From positions 1-64,000 of the IMG/VR virus record IMGVR_UViG_3300033571_002949: 64,000 bases of DNA; one strand, 5' to 3'. Below the pieces are notes generated by a model. It did not search any database, was not told the origin of the DNA, and saw only the letters and a program-made list of their open reading frames with translations. A program made the position numbers and the translations under genes. Every line of letters starts with the position of its first letter. The first letter of the stretch is position 1. Below, one piece after another: positions 8,883 through 15,840 of the stretch. Origin of the DNA: a virus.

Positions 8883-9071
8883 ATGGTTAAGGAGCTCGAC
8901 GGAGAAGTTCTGCAATTAAAATCAGAACTCTTTAAAATATGTTGGTATATGCGTGGTGGAATAACTGCTGACGAAGTGTTTGCACTAACCTACGAAGACC
9001 GTACATTGATTGCAGATATTGTCAAAGACAATCTTGAAACTACTAAAAAGACCGGAATGGCTTTCTTTTAA
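8883..9071 (+). CDS. Small tail-assembly protein, probable frameshift extension of gp26
   Basis: A 62-residue protein beginning MVKELDGEV, with the central segment CWYMRGGITADEVFALTYEDR, a pattern I associate with the short gene after gp26 in marine T4-like phages. It can be made in two ways: alone from the ATG at 8883 (GAGG site 8 bases upstream), or as the last part of a gp26 fusion by -1 frameshifting at 8832-8838, which would add 15 residues before this ATG. An in-frame TTG at 8877 is a weaker start. By analogy with gpG/gpGT-type pairs it may help the tape-measure protein assemble; this is inference. It ends overlapping the convergent gene by 4 bp. Confidence 0.72.
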   Translation: MVKELDGEVLQLKSELFKICWYMRGGITADEVFALTYEDRTLIADIVKDNLETTKKTGMAFF

Positions 9072-9763
9072 ACAGACACTGCTGTCTTTGGTTTAAGCAG
9101 TGCAGCCTTGGGTTTAGTTGAAGGTGCAGACTGTGCTTGAGTAGCAGGTGCTACCACAGGTGTTTGCGTAGTTTGTTGAGTTGATTGTAATGCAGTTTGA
9201 GCGGCCTTAACAATCCTATTAAGATCTCTTTTACTCATTTGTGGAATTACCTGTAATAATGCAGGCACACTAAATGGCTGTGAATTAGTTTGTCCAGCAG
9301 TTGGACTAACATTTGGTTGTACGCCAGCAGGCATAGTTGCAGTACCAGTAGTTCCCGCAGTTTTAGATGCTGTGCTTTTTGTCAATTTACCTAATTTTTC
9401 TTTACCAGCAAAATAGTCTTGAGAAATCTTCGCAAATGTTTGATTTAGTATATTAGGATCGACAAGTCCTTTTTGTCCTTTAATACCATCCACAGGCAGT
9501 CCTGATTTTTTCATAAACTGAGCAACATCTGCATAGGTAGCAGTTTTTTCGTCTTTGCCAGTTTGTCCTAGCCATTGACGATATGCAGTGTAATACTGAT
9601 TAGCACGATCGCCCATTTGAGCTTTGCCACGAATACCTGCGGCAGTATTTTTAGCACCTAACGCACTCAATGCGGCAGCACCAACTTTACGACCTATTTG
9701 GCTCAGTGCTCCTACAGGCGCTTCATTGATTTTAGATTCTGCTAGTATGTCTATAGCCTTCAT
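9068..9763 (-). CDS. Hypothetical protein with low-complexity C-terminal half
   Basis: I do not recognise this 231-residue protein. The N-terminal part (start MKAIDILAESKINEAPVGAL) is Ala/Gly-rich and may be helical; residues 45-120 look like a folded domain with an aromatic-rich stretch (QYYTAYRQWLGQ); from about residue 135 on it is Thr/Gln/Pro/Ala-rich and probably disordered. It is monocistronic, with a late-type promoter 25 bp upstream, so a virion-associated or late role is likely. It converges on the gp26 pair with a 4-bp overlap. Confidence 0.75.
   Translation of the reverse strand: MKAIDILAESKINEAPVGALSQIGRKVGAAALSALGAKNTAAGIRGKAQMGDRANQYYTAYRQWLGQTGKDEKTATYADVAQFMKKSGLPVDGIKGQKGLVDPNILNQTFAKISQDYFAGKEKLGKLTKSTASKTAGTTGTATMPAGVQPNVSPTAGQTNSQPFSVPALLQVIPQMSKRDLNRIVKAAQTALQSTQQTTQTPVVAPATQAQSAPSTKPKAALLKPKTAVSV
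9074..9087. terminator. Possible weak bidirectional terminator hairpin
   Basis: AGACA-CTGC-TGTCT forms a 5-bp hairpin just past the end of the small plus-strand gene and inside the end of the convergent minus-strand gene, with a few T residues after it on the plus strand and A-rich bases before it. Its place between convergent genes fits a shared terminator, but the stem is short. Confidence 0.3.
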
Positions 9764-9787
9764 TCAGAGTAATCCTTTGTGATATGT

Positions 9788-9795
9788 TATTTATT
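9788..9795 (-). promoter_or_regulatory. Late promoter (AATAAATA, minus strand) for the 9068-9763 gene
   Basis: On the minus strand this reads AATAAATA, one base from the T4 late octamer, 24 bp before the start codon at 9763. It is the same distance class as the other late boxes in this window. Confidence 0.5.
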
Positions 9796-9796
9796 G

Positions 9797-10219
9797 CAGT
9801 TTAGATGAACTGCGTTCATCTGTTCTTCGCTTTCGCTCGAACTATTTTATTTCTTTTTCTATAATTAACTGCGAAGCAGTTTAGCATCATCTAGATATTA
9901 TGGTCACAATTCGCCCGTTTCCGGGCGAAAAGCAGTTATCATCTGAGTACAACAGCCACTCTTGATAAAGGAGATTTGTATTTCTACAGCGGAGGCGGCA
10001 ACCCTGAAACCCCCTACTCCAGATTCGCGAATAGTCGCGGAAGGCAGGTGATCCCTATCAAGCGAAATTCCTTACCCTTGGGTTGTATCTTTTTCACAGA
10101 GCCCAATCTTTTGAAGCCTTACGTTAACTTCTTCCGTGCAACACACCAGAATCTAACGGCTACGGGCCTTACCCCGGCTGTCTCAAGGTGAGTCGAGCTA
10201 CCCCGACCAAACTAAGTTG
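9797..10219. other. Long non-coding region with many hairpins, candidate structured RNA
   Basis: The only gap above 300 bp. The left part (9797-9965) has clean hairpins: 9803-9821 (7-bp stem), 9867-9881 (6-bp stem, GAA loop) and 9910-9929 (8-bp stem). The right part (about 9966-10210) is much more G+C-rich than the phage genes and holds smaller stems, for example 10026-10039 and 10163-10176. An open frame at 9976-10191 has base usage unlike phage genes and no well-placed start signal, so I do not call it coding. On the minus strand the 9910-9929 loop reads GAAA, a stable GNRA tetraloop, which favours an RNA transcribed leftward after the GIY-YIG gene. No known RNA family was recognised. Confidence 0.55.
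9910..9929 (-). terminator. 8-bp GNRA-capped hairpin
   Basis: TTCGCCCG pairs perfectly with CGGGCGAA around a 4-base loop (GAAA on the minus strand, TTTC on the plus strand). It is the strongest local hairpin in the non-coding region. It could end leftward transcripts from the 10220-14601 operon, but no clear T-run follows on the minus strand, so it may instead be a structural arm of an RNA. Confidence 0.45.
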
Positions 10220-10654
10220 CTATGATTTCTGCCTATGTTCTGCTAATGCTTTACGAAGTTTATCTGAGCCACCTACACGAACATTAATAATACCGTTGTA
10301 ATATTCATCTGACTCTAACACACGTCGGTCAAATTGTTCGCGAGCCTCAATATAACTCATTTCAGCCTTAGAAGTGCAGTAATACAATATTTCTCTTGTA
10401 AAATTTTCCGGGCCTAGTTGTGCCACATCTGCTTGTAATCTATCGCTGGAACCCCAATAGTCGCGCCAATCGCTTTCTACTGTGCTTCTGCGTTTATTTT
10501 TTTTGCCTTTGAGTGGTGGTTTAGTACGTTTAAACTGTGCTAGTTTCTTGCCTATGTACTTCTGCCCGGTCTTGAGATTGGTGATGAGATAAATGAAGCC
10601 AATAACGCCTTCGGGTATTTCTTCAACAGGTTGATTTTGATAAGTCCAAGACAC
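10220..10654 (-). CDS. GIY-YIG endonuclease-like protein
   Basis: A 144-residue protein with the GIY-YIG fold signature near the N-terminus: GFIYLITN (residues about 18-25) and KYIGKK about ten residues later, then DYWGSSDRL and ENFTREILYYC further on, the usual order for this nuclease family, ending with a Glu in IEAREQF. The first motif is FIY rather than GIY. Such proteins occur in T4-like phages as homing or repair-type nucleases. It lies 3 bp downstream of the next gene in the gp55-gp47-gp46 operon and borders the structured non-coding region. Target and role are unknown. Confidence 0.72.
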   Translation of the reverse strand: MSWTYQNQPVEEIPEGVIGFIYLITNLKTGQKYIGKKLAQFKRTKPPLKGKKNKRRSTVESDWRDYWGSSDRLQADVAQLGPENFTREILYYCTSKAEMSYIEAREQFDRRVLESDEYYNGIINVRVGGSDKLRKALAEHRQKS

Positions 10655-10657
10655 AGA

Positions 10658-10963
10658 TTATGTATCTAAGTCTCCATTGTCTATCTGTTGTTTTTGAATT
10701 TGCCTTTGAATTTTTCTTGCTCTACGCTCGCTAGGAGCAGTAGGAGCAATGCCCTTTCTTGGATGCCCGTGCAGGGCTACTTTTTTATCAAATATTTCTT
10801 TGCGCCTTACTTTTATTAGCCTTTGTATTTCTAACAGTGCTGATCTAGCTCGAGTAGCACTTTTATTAAATCCTTCTAGTTCAAATTTTTCATTATGTCT
10901 AGCATATTCCATGAATGCTTGAACTAATTTAAGGTGTGTATCGTCGTTAAATTCTTTACTCAT
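10658..10963 (-). CDS. Small basic conserved phage protein
   Basis: A 101-residue protein I can only call conserved-hypothetical. Residues 1-60 look helical (HLKLVQAFMEYARHNEKFE), and the rest is strongly basic (KVRRKEIF, SERRARKIQRQIQKQQ), suggesting nucleic-acid contact. It overlaps gene 46 by 8 bp and so is translated with the recombination nuclease pair; a role in recombination or repair is a guess from context. Confidence 0.7.
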   Translation of the reverse strand: MSKEFNDDTHLKLVQAFMEYARHNEKFELEGFNKSATRARSALLEIQRLIKVRRKEIFDKKVALHGHPRKGIAPTAPSERRARKIQRQIQKQQIDNGDLDT

Positions 10964-12737
10964 AAACTTCGATATCTGTACTGTAACTTGTAAATCCGTT
11001 TTCTTTAATTACTTTAAGAACATTGTTTACACGACCAACTAGTTCATCTCTATGACTAATTAGGTAAATGTTTTTGTGTCTTTCACGACCCATCTTTTTA
11101 AGTATTCCTAAACTACCTTCAACACCGGCAGCGTCCATACCGCTGTCGATTAGTTCGTCGATGAATAACAGATTAATGTTTTGATATAGACTTTCCCATA
11201 CATCACGGAATGCCCAAGATAACCCTAAAATAAGTCTGTTACGCTCACCTCGACTTAAATTATCAAAATCTAGGTCCTGTCCTAGTTGTGTGATTTCCAC
11301 ACTGAGATCGTTCTGAAATACCACACTGTGAGGTAATCCAACTTTATCTAGATAATAAGTTAGACGATTGTTTAGATAAGCAAGATTTTGATCAATTATT
11401 TTCTTACGAATAAAACTATCCTTATTAGTTAGAAGTTTTAACAAAAATTCTTGGTGATCTTTCATCAGTGTTAGTGAATTTACAGTGTCCCAAGACACTT
11501 CCTGCAGAGCAGTATTTTCTAAATCTTCAATCTGCTCTTGATAAGTGTCACGTTCGCTACGTTTGTTTTCCAGTTGACTACCCAAACTTTCAAGATTACT
11601 GCGATGATTATACGCTTCATCTAGTGTGTCATAAAAGGTATTAGGCCTTCCGTTAATGTCACCTATAGATAATAACTCTTTAGTTACTGTTTCGAGATCG
11701 CCAGCCACCTTGGACATGTATGTATCGGCTTCTACAAGATTTTTCTCTGCCGCTTTAATCATCTCATCATGCTTGTGATCATGCAATTCCTGTTCACATG
11801 CTGGACATTGCTTTTCGGCTAGTTGCTTGATCTCTCGTTCATACTTTTTAACAGTCTTATCGGCCTGCATTAACGCTGTTTCTAGCGTGGCCTTTTCTTT
11901 GTTTAGACTTTTAATAAGAGCACTCTTTTCGTCATACTCCTTAACTAAGGTATGTTGATTAATTTCAAATTCGATATCAACACCTGCTAGTTCGTCTATA
12001 GCACGTTGAATTTTAGCAATGTCTTGGTCGCGTCCTTTTTGCCAAGCACTCTGTTTAATTTTTAAACTGTTAATGCTTTCTTGAATACGATCGTTGCTCT
12101 TTTTTACAGCCTCGATACGAGCATTTTCTTGAAATATTTCGTCTTTGGTAATTCTAATCTGTTCTTTAAGCAGTTCTGCTTTTTCGCTGAGTACAGTAAT
12201 TCCCAACAGTTGCTCAATAATAGCACGTTGGTCATTGGCTTTCATACTTAAGAAAGGCTCAGTGTAGGTGTTAAGAGCAACGATATGTTTAAACATATCA
12301 TGACTCATGCCAATTAGTTCGTCAATGTCTTTTTGTGTTTCGCGACTATCGCCCTGACCTTCATCTTCTACATCAGCGTTTTCTTGTTCTTGATCATCAA
12401 TGTAGAATTTTAGAACGTTGGGTTTACGACCTCTCTCAATCCTAAATAGTCTGCCGTCTTTTTCAAATTCTACAGTGACTAACATGTTTTTTCCGTTAAT
12501 CTTATTAATAAGATTATCTTTTTTGATGTTAGTCAATGCTTGACCAAACAACCCGTAACTTAAAGCGTTAACGATGGTAGTTTTGCCGGTACCATTACGT
12601 GATCCGCTGTCGTCGCCTCCTTGATCTAGATTCTCGCCTAGTACAAGCGTAAGTTGTTCTTTGCCAAAGTTTACGGCTTGTGTGGCATTGCCCACACTCA
12701 TAAAATTTTTAACAGTTAAATCTTTTATTCTAATCAT
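10956..12737 (-). CDS. 46: Recombination endonuclease subunit gp46 (SbcC/Rad50-like ATPase)
   Basis: A 593-residue SMC-type ATPase. Walker A is NGTGKTTIVNAL near residue 48, preceded by an unusual Gly/Asp/Ser-rich loop (residues 35-47); long coiled coils flank a zinc-hook CPACEQ near residue 310; the signature motif LSRGERNRL and Walker B LLFIDELID are in the last 120 residues. With gp47 it forms the Mre11/Rad50-like nuclease that resects DNA ends for recombination-dependent replication and helps degrade host DNA. It overlaps gene 47 by 4 bp and the next gene by 8 bp, so it is translationally coupled. Confidence 0.95.
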   Translation of the reverse strand: MIRIKDLTVKNFMSVGNATQAVNFGKEQLTLVLGENLDQGGDDSGSRNGTGKTTIVNALSYGLFGQALTNIKKDNLINKINGKNMLVTVEFEKDGRLFRIERGRKPNVLKFYIDDQEQENADVEDEGQGDSRETQKDIDELIGMSHDMFKHIVALNTYTEPFLSMKANDQRAIIEQLLGITVLSEKAELLKEQIRITKDEIFQENARIEAVKKSNDRIQESINSLKIKQSAWQKGRDQDIAKIQRAIDELAGVDIEFEINQHTLVKEYDEKSALIKSLNKEKATLETALMQADKTVKKYEREIKQLAEKQCPACEQELHDHKHDEMIKAAEKNLVEADTYMSKVAGDLETVTKELLSIGDINGRPNTFYDTLDEAYNHRSNLESLGSQLENKRSERDTYQEQIEDLENTALQEVSWDTVNSLTLMKDHQEFLLKLLTNKDSFIRKKIIDQNLAYLNNRLTYYLDKVGLPHSVVFQNDLSVEITQLGQDLDFDNLSRGERNRLILGLSWAFRDVWESLYQNINLLFIDELIDSGMDAAGVEGSLGILKKMGRERHKNIYLISHRDELVGRVNNVLKVIKENGFTSYSTDIEVYE

Positions 12738-13738
12738 AGGTTATTATAAATTGCCAGTAAAACTTTAGGGTCATAGTTATCGCTTTGAATGTTTACAATT
12801 TGATTAGTAACAATCTGATCTACGCTTTCAAAATGCTCAACATCTAAATCTGTGTTAATTTCTAATTCTTTCTTTTCTGGAATTAATGTTAGTTCTCTAA
12901 CTTCAGGGCGCCCCATATAAGTTTCCTTGATAAAACTGGCTTCCTCAAAACTCAAAGGCAAGTCTATGCTTACACGCAGATATGTTTTACTTTTTAATAA
13001 ATTATCTGCATCGTCAATTAATTGACTCAGTTTAATAGTTTTAAATTTAGGAGCATCGTCCCATATCTTATAAACTGGAGCCTTGCCGTGTTCCAATATC
13101 ATCATACCGCGGTCATCATCCCATGCGTCTGCATAGTTGTGAGGGAAAGCATTGCCAATATAGACAATATTCTGTTTGTGCTGACGTTTATGAAAATGCC
13201 CGCTGAACACATACTCAGGATTTTTAAAATGATGTGCTTGTAGTTCTCCATGATCTGGCATCTGCACCATGGCATTCATGTAAAACAATGGCAGTTCAAA
13301 GTGTCCAAAAATATATCGACTCTTTAATTTTTCCATTTGTTTCCATTCGTCGCCTACTAGCCACGGCACCATGGTAACATCGTCGATTGTAGTAATTTCG
13401 TTAACAATCGTAACTCCGGGAAGATGTCGTCCCCAGTCTACACTGTGTACATCACGCTTGTCTTTGTAGTACAAATCGTGATTACCTGGGAAGAAATAAA
13501 AGTTATCAAATGCTTTACCTAATTTTTCCAGTGCTCGAATAGAACTGTGTAAAGTTAACATATTCAAACTGTTACGATTATGATGCCAGTCACCTAGGAA
13601 GATGCCAGTGTCGCACCCTTCACGTTTGGCCTCAGCAATAAACCAATCTACAAAATCCTCGCAGTCTTGGTTATGTATAGCACTATTTGATTTTAATCCG
13701 AAATGTATATCGGTAAAACAAGCAATTTTTTTAAACAT
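12734..13738 (-). CDS. 47: Recombination endonuclease subunit gp47 (SbcD/Mre11-like nuclease)
   Basis: A 334-residue calcineurin-type phosphoesterase with all the metal-binding motifs in order: FTDIHFG (about residues 8-14), FLGDWHHNR (about 47-55), FPGNHDLY (about 92-99) and SGHFHKRQ (about 186-193). It is the nuclease partner of gp46. Its length is close to T4 gp47 (339). It lies 35 bp after gene 55 on the same strand; no convincing promoter of its own was seen in that gap, so it probably shares the gp55 transcript. Confidence 0.95.
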   Translation of the reverse strand: MFKKIACFTDIHFGLKSNSAIHNQDCEDFVDWFIAEAKREGCDTGIFLGDWHHNRNSLNMLTLHSSIRALEKLGKAFDNFYFFPGNHDLYYKDKRDVHSVDWGRHLPGVTIVNEITTIDDVTMVPWLVGDEWKQMEKLKSRYIFGHFELPLFYMNAMVQMPDHGELQAHHFKNPEYVFSGHFHKRQHKQNIVYIGNAFPHNYADAWDDDRGMMILEHGKAPVYKIWDDAPKFKTIKLSQLIDDADNLLKSKTYLRVSIDLPLSFEEASFIKETYMGRPEVRELTLIPEKKELEINTDLDVEHFESVDQIVTNQIVNIQSDNYDPKVLLAIYNNL

Positions 13739-13773
13739 AAGTCCTGTAAATATAAGTGATTAAACGAGCAATG

Positions 13774-14601
13774 TTAATCCCCACTGCTATCTGCTTCTCT
13801 TTTCATTGCATGTTCGTATTCGGCATTGATAATTCTAGTATTACTTGGGTTCATTCCGTTCATTTCTAATATATCATCTCGAATATTTTGCATTTTCTTT
13901 TCAATATTGATCACACGTACAAAACTATTAGTCACAGCCGCAGTAAAATATGCAAATGGATTGTCTGATTTTGATTCATCAAACTGTAATCCTATCTGTG
14001 TTAACTGCAAAATGGCCTGACCTTTCATTTCGTCGTTATAGGTATAACCTCGAACATTGCCTCTAGTAGCATAACGTTCACAAAGTTTAATATACATACG
14101 AGCTAATGTGTTGGTAATTTGTCCGTGATCTTTTGAAAACTTGCCGGTCTTGACTCCGCCTTTCCAATGGCTTTTGCCTACACATTCTAAATTATCATTC
14201 TCATCAAACTTCCAATGTTGGAAAGCAGGAAAGTTTACTTTTTCTTTGGCATCTGCGGCGCTTTTTACTGATTTTTTACGTCCAGGAGCATCTGGAATAT
14301 GATCGTATGTCATAATACGAAATACTAGATCAGTTTTTTCAATCTTTTTATAATCAACTTCAAATTCTGCTAGTTTGACTTTGTTGTTTAATGCTTTGGC
14401 TGCTTCAAACGCTTGTTGTGCTAGACGTTTAGCTCTGTTTCTTTTGGCTTCTGCTATAGTTCTTACATTAATTTTTTCTAAACTAGGCAAAATTAAATCA
14501 TATTGATGATGCTCTTGTTTAGCGAAACTGCTGTAGGAACACTTACTTTTATGTATTTCTGCTAACAGATCCTTGTTGTTAAGATAGTTTACTTTTTTCA
14601 T
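13774..14601 (-). CDS. 55: Late-transcription sigma factor gp55
   Basis: A 275-residue protein whose C-terminal half matches T4 gp55, the small sigma factor that directs RNA polymerase to late promoters: GYTYNDEMKGQAILQLTQ (about residues 187-204), then NPFAYFTAAVTNSFVRVIN, the region-2-like helices that bind polymerase and the -10 box. T4 gp55 is 185 residues; the extra N-terminal 90 residues are charged and of unknown role. A sigma70-type promoter with 17-bp spacing lies upstream and a GAGGAG site precedes the start, so host polymerase should make it early. Its product would read the TATAAATA-type boxes found here. Confidence 0.93.
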   Translation of the reverse strand: MKKVNYLNNKDLLAEIHKSKCSYSSFAKQEHHQYDLILPSLEKINVRTIAEAKRNRAKRLAQQAFEAAKALNNKVKLAEFEVDYKKIEKTDLVFRIMTYDHIPDAPGRKKSVKSAADAKEKVNFPAFQHWKFDENDNLECVGKSHWKGGVKTGKFSKDHGQITNTLARMYIKLCERYATRGNVRGYTYNDEMKGQAILQLTQIGLQFDESKSDNPFAYFTAAVTNSFVRVINIEKKMQNIRDDILEMNGMNPSNTRIINAEYEHAMKREADSSGD

Positions 14602-14626
14602 TGTTATTATAGTACTCCTCTATAAC

Positions 14627-14655
14627 ATTATAAAACCAGCGGTTTTAAAAGTCAA
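14627..14655 (-). promoter_or_regulatory. Sigma70-type promoter for gp55, with a palindrome in the spacer
   Basis: On the minus strand: TTGACT (14655-14650), 17 bp, TATAAT (14632-14627). The spacer contains an inverted repeat AAAACC-AGC-GGTTTT (14632-14646, plus-strand reading) that extends to 10-bp arms with one mismatch (14628-14650). The repeat is upstream of the start site, so it acts on DNA, if at all, and is placed like an operator. Confidence 0.75.
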
Positions 14656-14661
14656 TAAATA
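14654..14661 (+). promoter_or_regulatory. Late promoter (AATAAATA) for the baseplate operon
   Basis: One base from the T4 late octamer, 22 bp before the first baseplate gene, giving a leader of about 16 bases with an ACGGAG site. It overlaps by 2 bp the -35 element of the opposing gp55 promoter, so binding at one should hinder the other. Confidence 0.6.
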
Positions 14662-14683
14662 TGTGTAACGGAGATAGCCAAAT

Positions 14684-15532
14684 ATGCCATTAGATAGAAT
14701 AAGTAGTTTCGCATCGGGTGCTAGAACTTTAGGTTCTACAGTTGGCGGAAATGTAGGCAATGCCATTGGTGCTGTAGGTGGCCTAGTAGGCGGAGCCACT
14801 AGTTTAATTAGAAGTATACTGCCTAAAGGCGGTGTTCCTAGCGGAGCATCGGGCGCAACTAAAGCCACATTTTCTGGGCCCACTAGTGCTAAAGATTGGC
14901 GTGTGAAGTTAAGTTTACCTCCAGGTGTTTATCAAGAAAGTTTTATACTAGAACCACTAAAAGCCACTAACGGATTTGTGTTTCCTTACACACCTAGTAT
15001 CAGTCTTAGCCATCAGGCTAACTATCAAACTGTTGAACCAGTGCATAATAATTATGCATTTCTCAGTTATGAAAACAGTAAGATTGATAGAATATCTATT
15101 ACTGGAGACTTTTATTGTGAAGATGGCACAGAAGCCGCTTATTGGATAGCCGCAGTACACTACCTTCGCAGTGTGACAAAAATGTATTACGGTGAAAAAA
15201 CAGAAAATGCAGGCAGTCCTCCTCCTATAGTAAAATTAAACGGCTATGGCGACTTTGTGTTTGCTAATGTTCCAGTGGTAATTACAAATTTCACAGTAGA
15301 ACTACCAAAAGATGTAGACTACATACCTGCAAAATTTACAGGAGGTATTCCTGTGGTAACAGATGTTGACAGCGGTATTCAACGCAAAGACGGTATAGGA
15401 TATGCACCAGTTAGAAGTACACTTACTGTGACTTGCCAACCAGTTTACAGTAGAACTAAAGTTCGAAATTTTAATCTCAATGATTTTGTTAACGGTGCCT
15501 ACATTGGTAAAGAAGGCGGAGGTTACATTTAA
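14684..15532 (+). CDS. Baseplate tail-tube protein (gp48/gp54-like)
   Basis: A 282-residue protein. The first 60 residues are Gly/Ser/Ala-rich; the rest has a beta-rich pattern with FVFPYTPSISLSHQANY (about residues 97-113) and DFYCEDGTEAAYWIAAVHYLR, which resembles the tube-initiator and cap proteins of marine T4-like phages. T4 gp48 and gp54 are 364 and 320 residues; both have tube-like folds and join the baseplate to the tail tube, and I cannot say which one this is. It opens the late baseplate operon and its stop overlaps the gp53 start (TAATG). Confidence 0.62.
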   Translation: MPLDRISSFASGARTLGSTVGGNVGNAIGAVGGLVGGATSLIRSILPKGGVPSGASGATKATFSGPTSAKDWRVKLSLPPGVYQESFILEPLKATNGFVFPYTPSISLSHQANYQTVEPVHNNYAFLSYENSKIDRISITGDFYCEDGTEAAYWIAAVHYLRSVTKMYYGEKTENAGSPPPIVKLNGYGDFVFANVPVVITNFTVELPKDVDYIPAKFTGGIPVVTDVDSGIQRKDGIGYAPVRSTLTVTCQPVYSRTKVRNFNLNDFVNGAYIGKEGGGYI

Positions 15533-15834
15533 TGGCTGCAAAATACGCAAACTCTAGTCCTTGGTTTAACACTAAAGTTCGTGCAGGTTATCTCGATACA
15601 ATGGCTATACGACCAGTGTCTGCTGAGCCGGATGATATTTTATATGCAATAGAGCCACAGTTCAACTATCGCCCTGACTTATTGTCTACATATCTATATG
15701 ATACACCTAAACTATGGTGGGTTTTTGCACAACGCAATCTTGATGTTATTAGAGATCCAATATTTGATTTTAAATCTGGAACAGAAATTTACATACCTAA
15801 AAAACCAAGCCTGTTTAAAGTTCTAGGAATTTAA
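15532..15834 (+). CDS. 53: Baseplate wedge protein gp53
   Basis: A 100-residue protein matching the conserved core of T4 gp53: the segment KLWWVFAQRNLDVIRDPIFD followed by GTEIYIPKKP is the LysM-like fold shared by gp53 proteins and used to clamp wedge units together around the hub. T4 gp53 is 196 residues, so this is the minimal form, as in other marine T4-like phages. The start overlaps the preceding stop by one base. It acts in the baseplate. Confidence 0.82.
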   Translation: MAAKYANSSPWFNTKVRAGYLDTMAIRPVSAEPDDILYAIEPQFNYRPDLLSTYLYDTPKLWWVFAQRNLDVIRDPIFDFKSGTEIYIPKKPSLFKVLGI

Positions 15835-15840
15835 TAACCT

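Noticed and set aside
9837-9865. Plus-strand promoter (TCGAAC, 17 bp, TATAAT) for the structured region
   Set aside because: The -10 is perfect but the -35 matches at only three positions, and A+T-rich non-coding DNA yields TATAAT by chance.
9976-10191. 71-residue plus-strand open frame in the non-coding region
   Set aside because: It begins at TTG with the ribosome-binding site only a few bases away, its codon use is unlike every phage gene here, and the protein matches nothing I know. A structured RNA explains the composition better.
10185-10210. tRNA-like 3' end (GTCGAG loop, then a CCA)
   Set aside because: No 5-bp T-stem can be formed and no matching acceptor or anticodon arm was found on either strand.
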